A stretch of 36,293 nt of DNA from Thermoactinomyces mirandus (GTDB lineage Bacteria; Bacillota; Bacilli; Thermoactinomycetales; Thermoactinomycetaceae). Location: assembly GCF_013868055.1 (NCBI RefSeq), contig NZ_JACEOL010000076.1:1-36293 (forward strand), read 5' to 3'. Every line of letters begins with the position of its first letter. Position 1 is the stretch's first letter. The notes below the pieces were generated by a model. That model worked only from the letters and a program-made list of their open reading frames with translations. It searched no databases and had not been told where the DNA came from. Below, one piece after another: positions 17,679 to 25,211 of the stretch. The position numbers were made by a program, and so were the translations under genes.

Positions 17679-20492
17679 ATGAAACGGATCGAACGTATAT
17701 ATCAGTATCTAGAAGAAAAGGCCGGTGCATTGAGCAAGGAGCAATTATTGGAGATGGAAGGCTTTTCAGCAAGTGATCTGGCCAGCGGACTGGGGATGCT
17801 GCGCAACAATGTCAGCCTTGAACTCAATAATCTCGTGCGGGAGGGACGGGTGGTCAAAATTAAAAAGCGTCCTGTCCTGTATATTCCCCGTGATGTGATT
17901 AAAGAGTTTTTCGGGAATATTGTTGACAGGACCATCCTGGAAATCCCCTCTTTGAAAGCCTTGTACGAGGCAAAGGAAAAGTCTTCGATCCGTCTGGATG
18001 AAAATCCTTTCAACCTGCTGATTGGCGCAGAGGGAAGTTTGAAAAAACTGGTAGCCCAGGCGAAAGCGGCGGTTGTTTATCCGCCAAACGGACTTCATAC
18101 GCTGATCCTGGGACCAACCGGTTCAGGCAAAACCCTGTTTGCCCATATGATGCACGAATACGCAAAGTATGTGGGAAAAATGGATGAGAAGTCTCCTTTC
18201 ATTGTTTTCAACTGTGCCGATTATTGCAATAACCCCCAACTGCTTTTGTCACAACTGTTCGGTCATGTCAAGGGAGCCTTTACCGGAGCAGTCAACCCCA
18301 AACAAGGGCTTGTCGAAAAAGCGGATGGAGGAATTCTGTTTCTGGATGAGGTTCACCGTTTACCTCCTGAAGGCCAGGAAATGATCTTTTATTTCATGGA
18401 CACCGGGCGATTCAACAAATTGGGGGAAATCGAACGGAATCACCAGTCAAATGTCCTGATTATCGCAGCCACAACCGAAGATCCCTCCTCTTCCCTGCTG
18501 CATACGTTTTTGCGTCGGATTCCGATTACGATCACCATGCCTTCTTTTCACGGGAGAAAAGTGGAAGAGAAGGTGGAACTTTGCATGTATCTGCTGGCGC
18601 AGGAAGCCAAGCGGATCAATAAAGAACTCCGGGTTCACTCTGACGTGATCAAGGCGTTAATCGGGAGTGCCACTTTTGGCAACGTAGGTCAGCTCAAATC
18701 CAATATTCAGCTTGTTTGTGCACAAGGCTTCCTTGACAGTATGGAGCAACCGTATATCAATTTGTCCGGAAAAATGCTCCCCACAGAAATCAAGGAAGGT
18801 TTAACAAGAGTTTCCAGAAACGTCAGGGAAAATGAAGAAATCACGAAACTGGTTAATACGGTAACCGTGATTACCGGTGAAGGCAGCAGGGAACTGATCG
18901 AAGATGATGTATACGATTTGCCGTTTGACATGTATAAAATCATTGAAGACAAAGCACGCCTTCTCAAAGAAGAAGGAGTATCTGCTGAAGAAATCAACAA
19001 ATTTGTGGAAACGGATATCAAAATCCACATCAAGAGCTTTTACCAGCAGGTATCCAAATATCACAACACGGAGTTAGCCAGGCTGGTCAGCAAGCAGGTT
19101 CTTGATCTGGCCGAAGAACTGCGTTCCTTTGCCGAGAGTATGTTAAACCGGACTTTTAACGATAAATTTATTTATTTTATCAGTCTTCACATTGATGGTT
19201 TCCTGAAAGGGAAAAATCCGGATAACAGAAATGCACCGCCAGTCCATGAAGAACTTGTAGACGAGACGGAAATAGAGTATCAGGTCGCGTTTAAAATGAA
19301 GGAAATCATTGAGGAAAGGCTCAACATTTCACTGCCAGATTTTGAAACGATGTATTTGGCCATGCTGCTTGTTTCGGCAAATGAGCTGAATCAAAAAGGA
19401 AAAGTTGGAATTGTTGTAGCGACCCATGGTGAAAGTACGGCCAGTTCCATGGTTGAGGTCGCCAGGGAGTTGCTTGGCGACTACAATATGTTGGCTGTGG
19501 ATATGCCGCTGGACGTCAGCTTTCAGGATATTTTGGATGATATCGTTGCTGCGGTCCGTAAAGTTGACCGTGATGAAGGGGTTCTTCTGCTTGTGGATAT
19601 GGGTTCATTGTATTATTTTGAAGAACAGATCTATGAAGAATCAGGCATCCCGGTAAAAGCAATTGACATGGTTTCAATGCCCATGCTGCTCGATGCCGTA
19701 CGCCGGGCCAATTTTTTGGATATGGATCTGAACGGGATTTACCAGTCGGTTCGAAGACCATATCTGCAAGGAGAAAAGGAAGTTGCCAGAAAACCGAAAG
19801 AGCCGGGAAAACCCAAAGCGATCCTGACGATCTGTTCCTCCGGTCAGGGAACGGCTGTAAAACTGGAAGAAATGATTAAGCGATTTATTGATGATATTAC
19901 AGAGGAAGCGATTACAATTATTCCGCTTTCGACGGTCGGATTGAATGCGGAAGTGGAAAGGGTTTGCAAAATTTATGATATTATCGCCACTGTCGGGGTA
20001 AAAAAAACCCAGCTGGATACCCCTTTCATTTCCCTCGAAAGGTTTATTGAAGGTGAAGGTCAGGAAATGATTGAACAGATTATCAGGAACAGGCACATGA
20101 CCGTTAAAAAAAGCCAATCAGATGTAATCATTCGCGCTTTGTGTGAGGATACGCTCAAATCCCTGCTTGTTTATCTCAATCCTTTCCGGGCCATTTCCGC
20201 ATTGCTCAAGTTTTGTGACCAACTGGAAAAGTGCTTGCACGTTCATTTTAAAAATACGACGTCCATTCGAATTATTGTGCACACCGCTTTTGCGTTGGAA
20301 CGTGCGATTATCGGGGATGAACTTCTGTATAAAGGGGAACCGTCAGAAGAAGCCACCTGTCTTTTGCAAAAAGTGAAAGAGGCTGCCGACGCGATGATAA
20401 AAGACCTGAATGTTTCCTTATCTGATAATGAATTGTGGTATTTGGTTGACCTTCTGTTGGATGAATTTGGCGATAAGATTTTAGAAGGATAA
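17679..20492 (+). CDS. levR: LevR-type sigma-54-dependent PTS regulator
   Basis: Transcription activator that opens sigma-54 promoters and is controlled by PTS phosphorylation. The 937-aa protein has the LevR/ManR order. A DNA-binding N-terminus (1-75) is followed by an AAA+ domain with Walker A GPTGSGKT (145-152), the sigma-54 contact loop GAFTGA (199-204) and Walker B ILFLDE. Next come PRD1 (about 440-540; H462, H504), a mannose-type EIIA domain (ATHGES, H583), a galactitol-type EIIB domain (TICSSGQGT, C719) and PRD2 (about 820-930; H854, H856, H868). A sigma-54 promoter lies before the next gene, so that PTS operon is the probable target. Confidence 0.94.
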   Translation: MKRIERIYQYLEEKAGALSKEQLLEMEGFSASDLASGLGMLRNNVSLELNNLVREGRVVKIKKRPVLYIPRDVIKEFFGNIVDRTILEIPSLKALYEAKEKSSIRLDENPFNLLIGAEGSLKKLVAQAKAAVVYPPNGLHTLILGPTGSGKTLFAHMMHEYAKYVGKMDEKSPFIVFNCADYCNNPQLLLSQLFGHVKGAFTGAVNPKQGLVEKADGGILFLDEVHRLPPEGQEMIFYFMDTGRFNKLGEIERNHQSNVLIIAATTEDPSSSLLHTFLRRIPITITMPSFHGRKVEEKVELCMYLLAQEAKRINKELRVHSDVIKALIGSATFGNVGQLKSNIQLVCAQGFLDSMEQPYINLSGKMLPTEIKEGLTRVSRNVRENEEITKLVNTVTVITGEGSRELIEDDVYDLPFDMYKIIEDKARLLKEEGVSAEEINKFVETDIKIHIKSFYQQVSKYHNTELARLVSKQVLDLAEELRSFAESMLNRTFNDKFIYFISLHIDGFLKGKNPDNRNAPPVHEELVDETEIEYQVAFKMKEIIEERLNISLPDFETMYLAMLLVSANELNQKGKVGIVVATHGESTASSMVEVARELLGDYNMLAVDMPLDVSFQDILDDIVAAVRKVDRDEGVLLLVDMGSLYYFEEQIYEESGIPVKAIDMVSMPMLLDAVRRANFLDMDLNGIYQSVRRPYLQGEKEVARKPKEPGKPKAILTICSSGQGTAVKLEEMIKRFIDDITEEAITIIPLSTVGLNAEVERVCKIYDIIATVGVKKTQLDTPFISLERFIEGEGQEMIEQIIRNRHMTVKKSQSDVIIRALCEDTLKSLLVYLNPFRAISALLKFCDQLEKCLHVHFKNTTSIRIIVHTAFALERAIIGDELLYKGEPSEEATCLLQKVKEAADAMIKDLNVSLSDNELWYLVDLLLDEFGDKILEG

Positions 20493-20538
20493 TACCCGGA
20501 TAATTTGTCTCCGGAAATAACACGTAACAGAACAAATA

Positions 20539-20658
20539 GTGTATTATTTTAGCAGAACAAAAAAGAAAAGTGTATCAAATAGCAGATTGAATCATTTTGT
20601 GTATCAAAAGTGCCGGCTTTTCATGTTGGCACTTTCTTTTTTGGCAAAAAGTGTATCA
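20539..20658 (+). promoter_or_regulatory. repeated GTGTATYA boxes, candidate upstream activating sequences for the LevR-type regulator
   Basis: GTGTATCA occurs at 20570-20577, 20599-20606 and 20651-20658, and GTGTATTA at 20539-20546, all in the same direction. Three have A-rich flanks (AAAGTGTATCA). Spacings are 31, 29 and 52 bases. They lie 160-280 bases upstream of the sigma-54 promoter, the usual distance for enhancer sites of sigma-54 activators, directly after the activator gene. Assignment to this regulator is inference. Confidence 0.6.
20607..20642 (+). terminator. rho-independent terminator of levR
   Basis: AAAGTGCC (20607-20614) pairs with GGCACTTT (20628-20635), followed by CTTTTTT. 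It ends the levR transcript about 115 bases after its stop codon and lies between the candidate activator boxes. Confidence 0.8.
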
Positions 20659-20814
20659 GGATGATTAACAATGCCGAAAGACGGAGGAACCCTCCGCAAA
20701 AAAATTTTTATCAGGGCCAGCTGTTGACAAAACGGCGTCCCATCAGGCTTTTGCGGTTTTTGCCACAGAAAACCCACTCTTAAAAAGCTTGATTTTTTTG
20801 TTTGATTTTCTGTT

Positions 20815-20830
20815 TGGCACGATTATTGCT
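20815..20830 (+). promoter_or_regulatory. sigma-54 (-24/-12) promoter of the mannose-family PTS operon
   Basis: TGGCAC (20815-20820), five bases, then TTGCT (20826-20830) matches the sigma-54 consensus TGGCAC-N5-TTGCW exactly. It is 51 bases before the IIA start codon. Together with the GAFTGA regulator upstream it strongly predicts RpoN-dependent, LevR-activated transcription. Confidence 0.93.
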
Positions 20831-20881
20831 TAATTAAAGTGTGGGGGTTGGGAGTTAAAAAAAAGAGAAGGAGATTGGTAA

Positions 20882-21304
20882 ATGATTGCACTCGTTGTAG
20901 CTACTCACGGTGAATTTTCAAAGGAAATCGTCAAATCTGCTGAAATGATTCTTGGCGACCAGGAAAATGTCATCGCTGTTACATTCAAGCCCGGGGAAGG
21001 CTTGGATGGTCTCACAGAAAAATACCAAAAAGCCCTGAAAGAACTTGACACAGATGATGGCGTCCTTTTTCTCGTTGACCTGTTTGTGGGCAGCCCGTTC
21101 AATGCAGCCGCCAACCTGATTGCAGCAGAGAAACACATGGATGTCGTCACAGGAGTCAATCTCCCCATGCTGATCGAGTGCTTTGACCAGCGCGGCAGAA
21201 GTGATCTTGAAACGCTTGTCGAAGCGATATCCCGATCAGCCATGGAAGGTGTCAAGTCTTTAAAGAAAACACTTCAAGCCAATAAAGTAGAGGAGGAATT
21301 GTAA
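20882..21304 (+). CDS. PTS mannose/fructose/sorbose-family EIIA component
   Basis: EIIA of the mannose family, a soluble phosphocarrier. The 140-aa protein starts MIALVVATHGEFS, where H9 is the phosphorylated residue, and has the family motif GVLFLVDLFVGSPFN (about 60-74). IIA and IIB are separate proteins here rather than the fused IIAB of E. coli ManX. The ribosome binding site is AGAAGGAGA. It is first in the sigma-54 operon and is one base from the IIB gene. Confidence 0.93.
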   Translation: MIALVVATHGEFSKEIVKSAEMILGDQENVIAVTFKPGEGLDGLTEKYQKALKELDTDDGVLFLVDLFVGSPFNAAANLIAAEKHMDVVTGVNLPMLIECFDQRGRSDLETLVEAISRSAMEGVKSLKKTLQANKVEEEL

Positions 21305-21305
21305 A

Positions 21306-21794
21306 GTGATCATTGCCCTGGCAAGGATCGATGACCGTCTCATCCACGGACAGGTCGCAACAGTATGGACAAAGGAAACCAAAGTAAGCCGGATTATTGT
21401 TGTCAGTGATGAAGTAGCAAAGGATCCCGTTCGAAAAACGCTGTTAACACAGGTAACGCCTCCGGGAGTAAAAGCCAGTGTTGTCAGCTGCAACAAAGCT
21501 GTTCGTGTGTACAACAATCCCAAGTATGCACAGGATCGTGTCATGCTCCTGTTTACGAATCCGACAGATGTGGAACGCGTTATTGACGGCGGTATTGACA
21601 TCAAGAGTGTAAACATTGGCGGAATGTCCTATAAAGAAGGAAAAACACAAATTACCAATGCCGTATCTGTTGACAAGAAGGATATTGAAGCATTCAACAA
21701 ACTCCACAAACGGGGAATTGAACTGGAAATTCGCAAAGTGATTGCAGATCCCAAAGTGGATATCATGCCGTTGTTGAAAAAGCTTGAGAATTAA
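21306..21794 (+). CDS. PTS mannose/fructose/sorbose-family EIIB component
   Basis: EIIB of the mannose family phosphorylates the sugar as it passes through IIC/IID. The 162-aa length is typical. The signature ARIDDRLIHGQV (6-17) contains H14, the phosphorylated residue in this family (a His, unlike the Cys of other IIB types). It starts at GTG 21306 with GAGGAGG upstream. A 327-base gap separates it from IIC, much longer than the other gaps in the operon. Confidence 0.93.
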   Translation: MIIALARIDDRLIHGQVATVWTKETKVSRIIVVSDEVAKDPVRKTLLTQVTPPGVKASVVSCNKAVRVYNNPKYAQDRVMLLFTNPTDVERVIDGGIDIKSVNIGGMSYKEGKTQITNAVSVDKKDIEAFNKLHKRGIELEIRKVIADPKVDIMPLLKKLEN

Positions 21795-22121
21795 TCCTTG
21801 CTGCCAAGTCATCAATAAATTTGGTTTGGGACAACGGATTGTTCTTCCATAAACGATAAAAGCTTTTTATCGACCTTTTTTATGTGGTTTTGATCAATGC
21901 CGCATTCGGTCAAAACCCGTGATGTTCCAACATAGCGAGCCCGTTTTTAACGGGCCCCATCGAGGCTGACCGGAATTTATTCCGATAACTTTCAAGGCCT
22001 TGTTCAGTTCATTTCAGCATAAGCCTTTTTGGACTTATCCGAAATTCACCTGAGCACTGATCAATTTGAAAGTGTGACAAACCACAGGATTCAAAACTTA
22101 CTATACGAGGAGGGAAAATTC
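21795..22121 (+). other. structured 327-bp gap inside the mannose-family PTS operon
   Basis: No gene is seen on the plus strand. CGATAAAA (21854-21861) pairs with TTTTATCG (21865-21872), followed by ACCTTTTTT: a weak terminator or attenuator. A second, GC-rich hairpin, GCCCGTT (21939-21945) with AACGGGC (21949-21955), has no T-run. The gap could set a lower level of IIC/IID than of IIA/IIB or contain a processing site. On the minus strand, a short open stretch (21946-21812, about 44 codons) looks protein-like but has no start signal. Confidence 0.55.
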
Positions 22122-22949
22122 ATGGATCTCTCTATGGTTCAAATTGTACTTGTTTTCATTGTTGCGTGTATAGCTGGCATGGGATCGATCCTTGATGAAT
22201 TTCAAACCCACAGACCCCTGATTGCCTGTACACTGATCGGTTTGGTTTTGGGAGATTTGAAAACAGGGATCATTATCGGCGGCACGCTGGAAATGATCGC
22301 TCTCGGCTGGATGAACATCGGTGCGGCAGTCGCTCCCGATGCCGCTTTAGTTTCAATTATCTCGACCATTCTTGTTATTGCCGGGGACCAAAGCATTGGC
22401 GCCGGTATCGCTCTGGCAATCCCGCTTGCTGCCGCGGGACAGGTATTAACCATTCTTGTCCGTACCATTACTGTCGGTATGCAGCATGGAGCAGACAGTG
22501 CAGCGAAAAAAGGAAACCTGCGGATAATGGACTGGCTTCATATCGGGTCATTGCTCCTGCAAGCCATGCGCATTGCCATTCCTGCCCTGATCGTAGCTCT
22601 TACAGTCGGAACATCAACGGTCAAAAACCTTCTGGATGCCATTCCTGATGTTGTCACAGGGGGTTTGAATGTCGCTGGTGGAATGATTGTCGTCGTTGGT
22701 TATGCCATGGTGATTAACATGATGCGTGCGGGATATCTGATGCCATTTTTCTTCCTGGGCTTTGTTGTCGCCGCATTTACGGAATTTAACCTTGTCGCTC
22801 TGGGTGTGATTGGTTTGGTTGCAGCACTTCTCTTTATCCAATTACACCCGAAATACAACAAACAGTATAACCAGCCTGCGTATGCTTCTGCATCTCCATC
22901 CGCGGGCGGATCAGACCTGGATGATGATCTGGACGATGAACTGGATTAA
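22122..22949 (+). CDS. PTS mannose/fructose/sorbose-family EIIC permease
   Basis: IIC of the mannose family forms the sugar channel together with IID. The 275-aa membrane protein has the family pattern: PLIACTLIGLVLGDLKTGIIIG and LEMIALGWMNIGAAVAPDAAL near the N-terminus, then several helices. The last 20 residues form a strongly acidic tail (GSDLDDDLDDELD). I choose ATG 22122, seven bases after GAGGAGGG; a TTG at 22029 in the same frame has no site and gives an unrelated extension. IID follows after 18 bases. Confidence 0.93.
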   Translation: MDLSMVQIVLVFIVACIAGMGSILDEFQTHRPLIACTLIGLVLGDLKTGIIIGGTLEMIALGWMNIGAAVAPDAALVSIISTILVIAGDQSIGAGIALAIPLAAAGQVLTILVRTITVGMQHGADSAAKKGNLRIMDWLHIGSLLLQAMRIAIPALIVALTVGTSTVKNLLDAIPDVVTGGLNVAGGMIVVVGYAMVINMMRAGYLMPFFFLGFVVAAFTEFNLVALGVIGLVAALLFIQLHPKYNKQYNQPAYASASPSAGGSDLDDDLDDELD

Positions 22950-22967
22950 GCAAAGGGGGTTTGAATA

Positions 22968-23819
22968 ATGAGTGCAAAAGAAATGACCACAGGTCAAAAA
23001 AAATTGACAAAACGCGATCTGTTTTGGGTTTTTATCAGATCAAATCTGTTCCAAGGCTCATGGAACTTTGAACGGATGCAAGCATTGGGTTATGCCTTTT
23101 CCATGACACCGGCAATTAGAAGGTTATATCCTGAAGGCAGTGAAGAACGAAAACAGGCCATGAAACGCCATAATGAATTTTTCAATACCCATCCTTACAT
23201 GGCTGCCCCCATTTTGGGCACAACCCTGGCCATGGAAGAAGAACGGGCCAATGGCACTGACATTGATGATGCAGCCATCAACGGGATTAAAGTAGGACTT
23301 ATGGGACCGCTCGCCGGTGTAGGTGACCCCATTTTCTGGGGAACCGTCCGTCCTGTTTTTGCTGCACTGGGCGCCTCGCTTGCTTTAACGGGAAGCATTT
23401 TAGGGCCGCTGTTGTTCTTTGTCCTGTTTAATGCCGCTCGTCTTGGCATCAGATGGTGGGGCGTTTATTACGGATATAAAAAAGGTTCCGATATTGTATC
23501 GGATATGAAAGGGAATGTTCTGCAAAAACTAACAGAAGGTGCCTCCATTCTTGGGCTGTTTGTCATGGGAGCACTGGTCAATAAATGGACAACAGTAAAT
23601 ATACCGGTTGTGATTTCCAAGATTGAAAATCCTGAAACAGGTAAAGTGGATGTAACGACTATTCAGACTGTCCTGGATCAGCTTATGCCCGGAATCGTCC
23701 CGTTGGGATTGACATTCCTCTGCATGTGGCTGTTGCGTAAACGGGTCAATCCCCTTGTCATTATTCTCGGTTTCTTTGTCGTAGGTATTTTGGGTTATTG
23801 GGGAAATATCCTGAGATAA
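22968..23819 (+). CDS. PTS mannose/fructose/sorbose-family EIID component
   Basis: IID is the second membrane subunit of the mannose-family PTS and is found only in this family. The 283-aa protein has the signature QGSWNFERMQALGYAFSM (29-46), the phosphate-site-like HNEFFNTHP (68-76) and GPLAGVGDPIFWGT (about 113-126). Membrane segments occupy the C-terminal half. The ribosome binding site is AAGGGGG. Together with IIC it completes the transporter. Mannose, fructose, sorbose, glucosamine and fructose-amino acids are all possible substrates; the window contains no diagnostic catabolic enzyme. Confidence 0.94.
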   Translation: MSAKEMTTGQKKLTKRDLFWVFIRSNLFQGSWNFERMQALGYAFSMTPAIRRLYPEGSEERKQAMKRHNEFFNTHPYMAAPILGTTLAMEEERANGTDIDDAAINGIKVGLMGPLAGVGDPIFWGTVRPVFAALGASLALTGSILGPLLFFVLFNAARLGIRWWGVYYGYKKGSDIVSDMKGNVLQKLTEGASILGLFVMGALVNKWTTVNIPVVISKIENPETGKVDVTTIQTVLDQLMPGIVPLGLTFLCMWLLRKRVNPLVIILGFFVVGILGYWGNILR

Positions 23820-23831
23820 TGGAACGAAAAA

Positions 23832-23869
23832 ACAATGGGAATCGGCAGCAATATGGCGATTCCCATTGT
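23832..23869 (+). repeat. 13-bp intercistronic stem-loop between IID and yobD
   Basis: ACAATGGGAATCG (23832-23844) pairs perfectly with CGATTCCCATTGT (23857-23869) around a 12-base loop. No T-run follows, so it is probably a stabilising or processing stem rather than a terminator; it would protect the upstream PTS mRNA and lower yobD expression. Confidence 0.75.
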
Positions 23870-23898
23870 CAACATGAATGATATGGAGGATCAAAGCC

Positions 23899-24354
23899 AT
23901 GTCCATTACTAGCATTGTCTTATTGATCTTTATTGTCCTGATCGCAGGGTATTTAATCTATGAATCAACAATTATTCCTTTCCTGAAGGGGAAAACAAGG
24001 CTTGTCATCCTTTTGCGAAAACGTCTGCTTGGCGATCAACTCATTTTTGCCGGATTGCTGATTATTTTGTACATTTCCAATTACGTGCGTGGTGTAAAAG
24101 GATGGGACAATTACCTGTTGCTCGTTTTAACTGTTCTGTTTATCTTTTATGTCTTTATCCGTTCACCAAAGGCACATTTCAAAGACAAAGGGTTCTTTTA
24201 TGGGCTTTTCTACACGGAGTATGACAAAATAAAAGATATGAGATTGTCCGAAGACGGAGTATTGGTGATCGATACGGATCGCCGCCGTCTGATGTTATTC
24301 GCAAGGCGCATTGAAGATTTGGAAAGCATTTTGAAACATCTCGTCGAACATTGA
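23899..24354 (+). CDS. yobD: UPF0266/DUF986 membrane protein (YobD-like)
   Basis: This 151-aa protein matches E. coli YobD in length and in the C-terminal segment YDKIKDMRLSEDGVLVIDTD (E. coli has YSRIKAMNLSEDGVLVM). YobD has no established function. Three membrane segments are visible at about residues 3-21, 43-57 and 65-85, followed by a cytoplasmic domain ending in a conserved RIEDLE motif. In E. coli yobD lies next to manXYZ; here it also follows the mannose-family IID gene, so an accessory role for this PTS is likely. I use ATG 23899 with ATGGAGG upstream; an in-frame ATG at 23878 would include that site. Confidence 0.88.
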   Translation: MSITSIVLLIFIVLIAGYLIYESTIIPFLKGKTRLVILLRKRLLGDQLIFAGLLIILYISNYVRGVKGWDNYLLLVLTVLFIFYVFIRSPKAHFKDKGFFYGLFYTEYDKIKDMRLSEDGVLVIDTDRRRLMLFARRIEDLESILKHLVEH

Positions 24355-24397
24355 TAAAAAACCCTTTCAGCCGGAAACTGAGAGGGTTTTTTATCAA
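24351..24397. terminator. bidirectional terminator between yobD and osmC
   Basis: Fifteen bases (24351-24365, TTGATAAAAAACCCT) pair perfectly with 24383-24397. Inside, TCAG/CTGA extends the stem. A-run and T-run arms allow termination on both strands. The stem includes the yobD stop codon. osmC ends 30 bases away on the opposite strand. Confidence 0.9.
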
Positions 24398-24426
24398 GTC
24401 TTATATTTATTATTCTTGTTAAGTAA

Positions 24427-24870
24427 CTATTTTTCTATAACAATATCATTCAATTTAAGATTTACCGGATTGGCAATGGTATCGCCTACAGGACAGGTAT
24501 TTTCAATAAATGCAACAAATTCTTCCACTTTTTCCTTTGGCGCATCGGTTTTAATATGAATGTTATATCGAATATCGCTATATCCCCTCCGTACATCAGA
24601 TTTATTCATAAATCCGTCTGTATCCAAATCCCCTTCAACTTCTACCCAGAAGTCATCAAATTGAATATTAAATTTTTTGGCATAAACACGGGCAACAATT
24701 GACTGGCAAGCACCAAGAGCACACAATACCAGTTCAACCGGATTCATGCCGGTATCTGTTCCGCCAAGGCCTTTTGGTTCATCAATGGTGATTTCAAATC
24801 CTCTGCTCTCCGCTTTTACCTGCATTCCCTCTTTCAAATGAGCCGTTGCTTTAAATAACGTTTTTGGCAT
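24427..24870 (-). CDS. OsmC/YhfA-family peroxiredoxin-like protein
   Basis: OsmC-family proteins reduce organic hydroperoxides with two cysteines, although the YhfA branch has no firm function. The 147-aa protein has the family cysteines: C55 in CALGACQS (C50 precedes it) and C126 in ENTCPVGDT. Motifs DTGMNPVELVLCALGAC and NPVNLKL are typical of the YhfA/OsmC-like branch. The ATG has AAGGAG upstream and an extended -10 lies 48 bases before the start. It is a single-gene unit and does not appear to belong to either neighbour. Confidence 0.88.
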   Translation of the reverse strand: MPKTLFKATAHLKEGMQVKAESRGFEITIDEPKGLGGTDTGMNPVELVLCALGACQSIVARVYAKKFNIQFDDFWVEVEGDLDTDGFMNKSDVRRGYSDIRYNIHIKTDAPKEKVEEFVAFIENTCPVGDTIANPVNLKLNDIVIEK

Positions 24871-24917
24871 AATGTATACATCTCCTTATATAAATAAACT
24901 AATTATTTCCTATAAAT

Positions 24918-24926
24918 ATTATAGCA
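24918..24926 (-). promoter_or_regulatory. extended -10 promoter of the OsmC-family gene
   Basis: The minus strand reads TGCTATAAT, a perfect extended -10 (TGnTATAAT), 48 bases before the ATG. The -35 region is poor. From here to about 25148 I see only AT-rich sequence without features. Confidence 0.65.
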
Positions 24927-25148
24927 ACAAATTTTTTTAATGATATAAACAAAATGTGAATTATTGATCAATATCCACTGATAATTCCATGTTGTTAAAC
25001 AGGATGATGCATGTTTCTACTTTTATTTATATTATTTCAGCAAAATGATTTATCGAAAAACGAAATTCTATATGTGATTCAATTAACAAACTGTAGATTA
25101 AAGACTCCCGGTTTTTGGTTTTAATGTAAACCGGATCGTTCATGTGAT

Positions 25149-25196
25149 AAAAAAGAAAAGATACCGGAATTCAGTATCCGGAATTCAGTATCTTTT
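25149..25196 (-). terminator. rho-independent terminator of the betaine transporter operon
   Basis: On the minus strand AAAAGATAC (25196-25188) pairs with GTATCTTTT (25164-25156), followed by CTTTTTT. The interior contains two GAATTC palindromes that extend the pairing with small mismatches. It lies just after the stop of the opuAB/AC fusion gene. Confidence 0.82.
25164..25191. repeat. perfect tandem duplication of a 14-base unit inside a terminator
   Basis: CCGGAATTCAGTAT occurs twice in direct tandem (25164-25177 and 25178-25191). Each unit carries an EcoRI-type GAATTC palindrome. The duplication lengthens the loop and arms of the terminator. Confidence 0.85.
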
Positions 25197-25211
25197 CCAT
25201 ATAATCGAATC

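Noticed and set aside
21812..21946. Protein-like open stretch on the minus strand in the IIB-IIC gap as a real gene
   Set aside because: It has no start codon with a ribosome binding site, is bounded upstream by a stop, and I could not match it to a family. It is mentioned only as a possible remnant.
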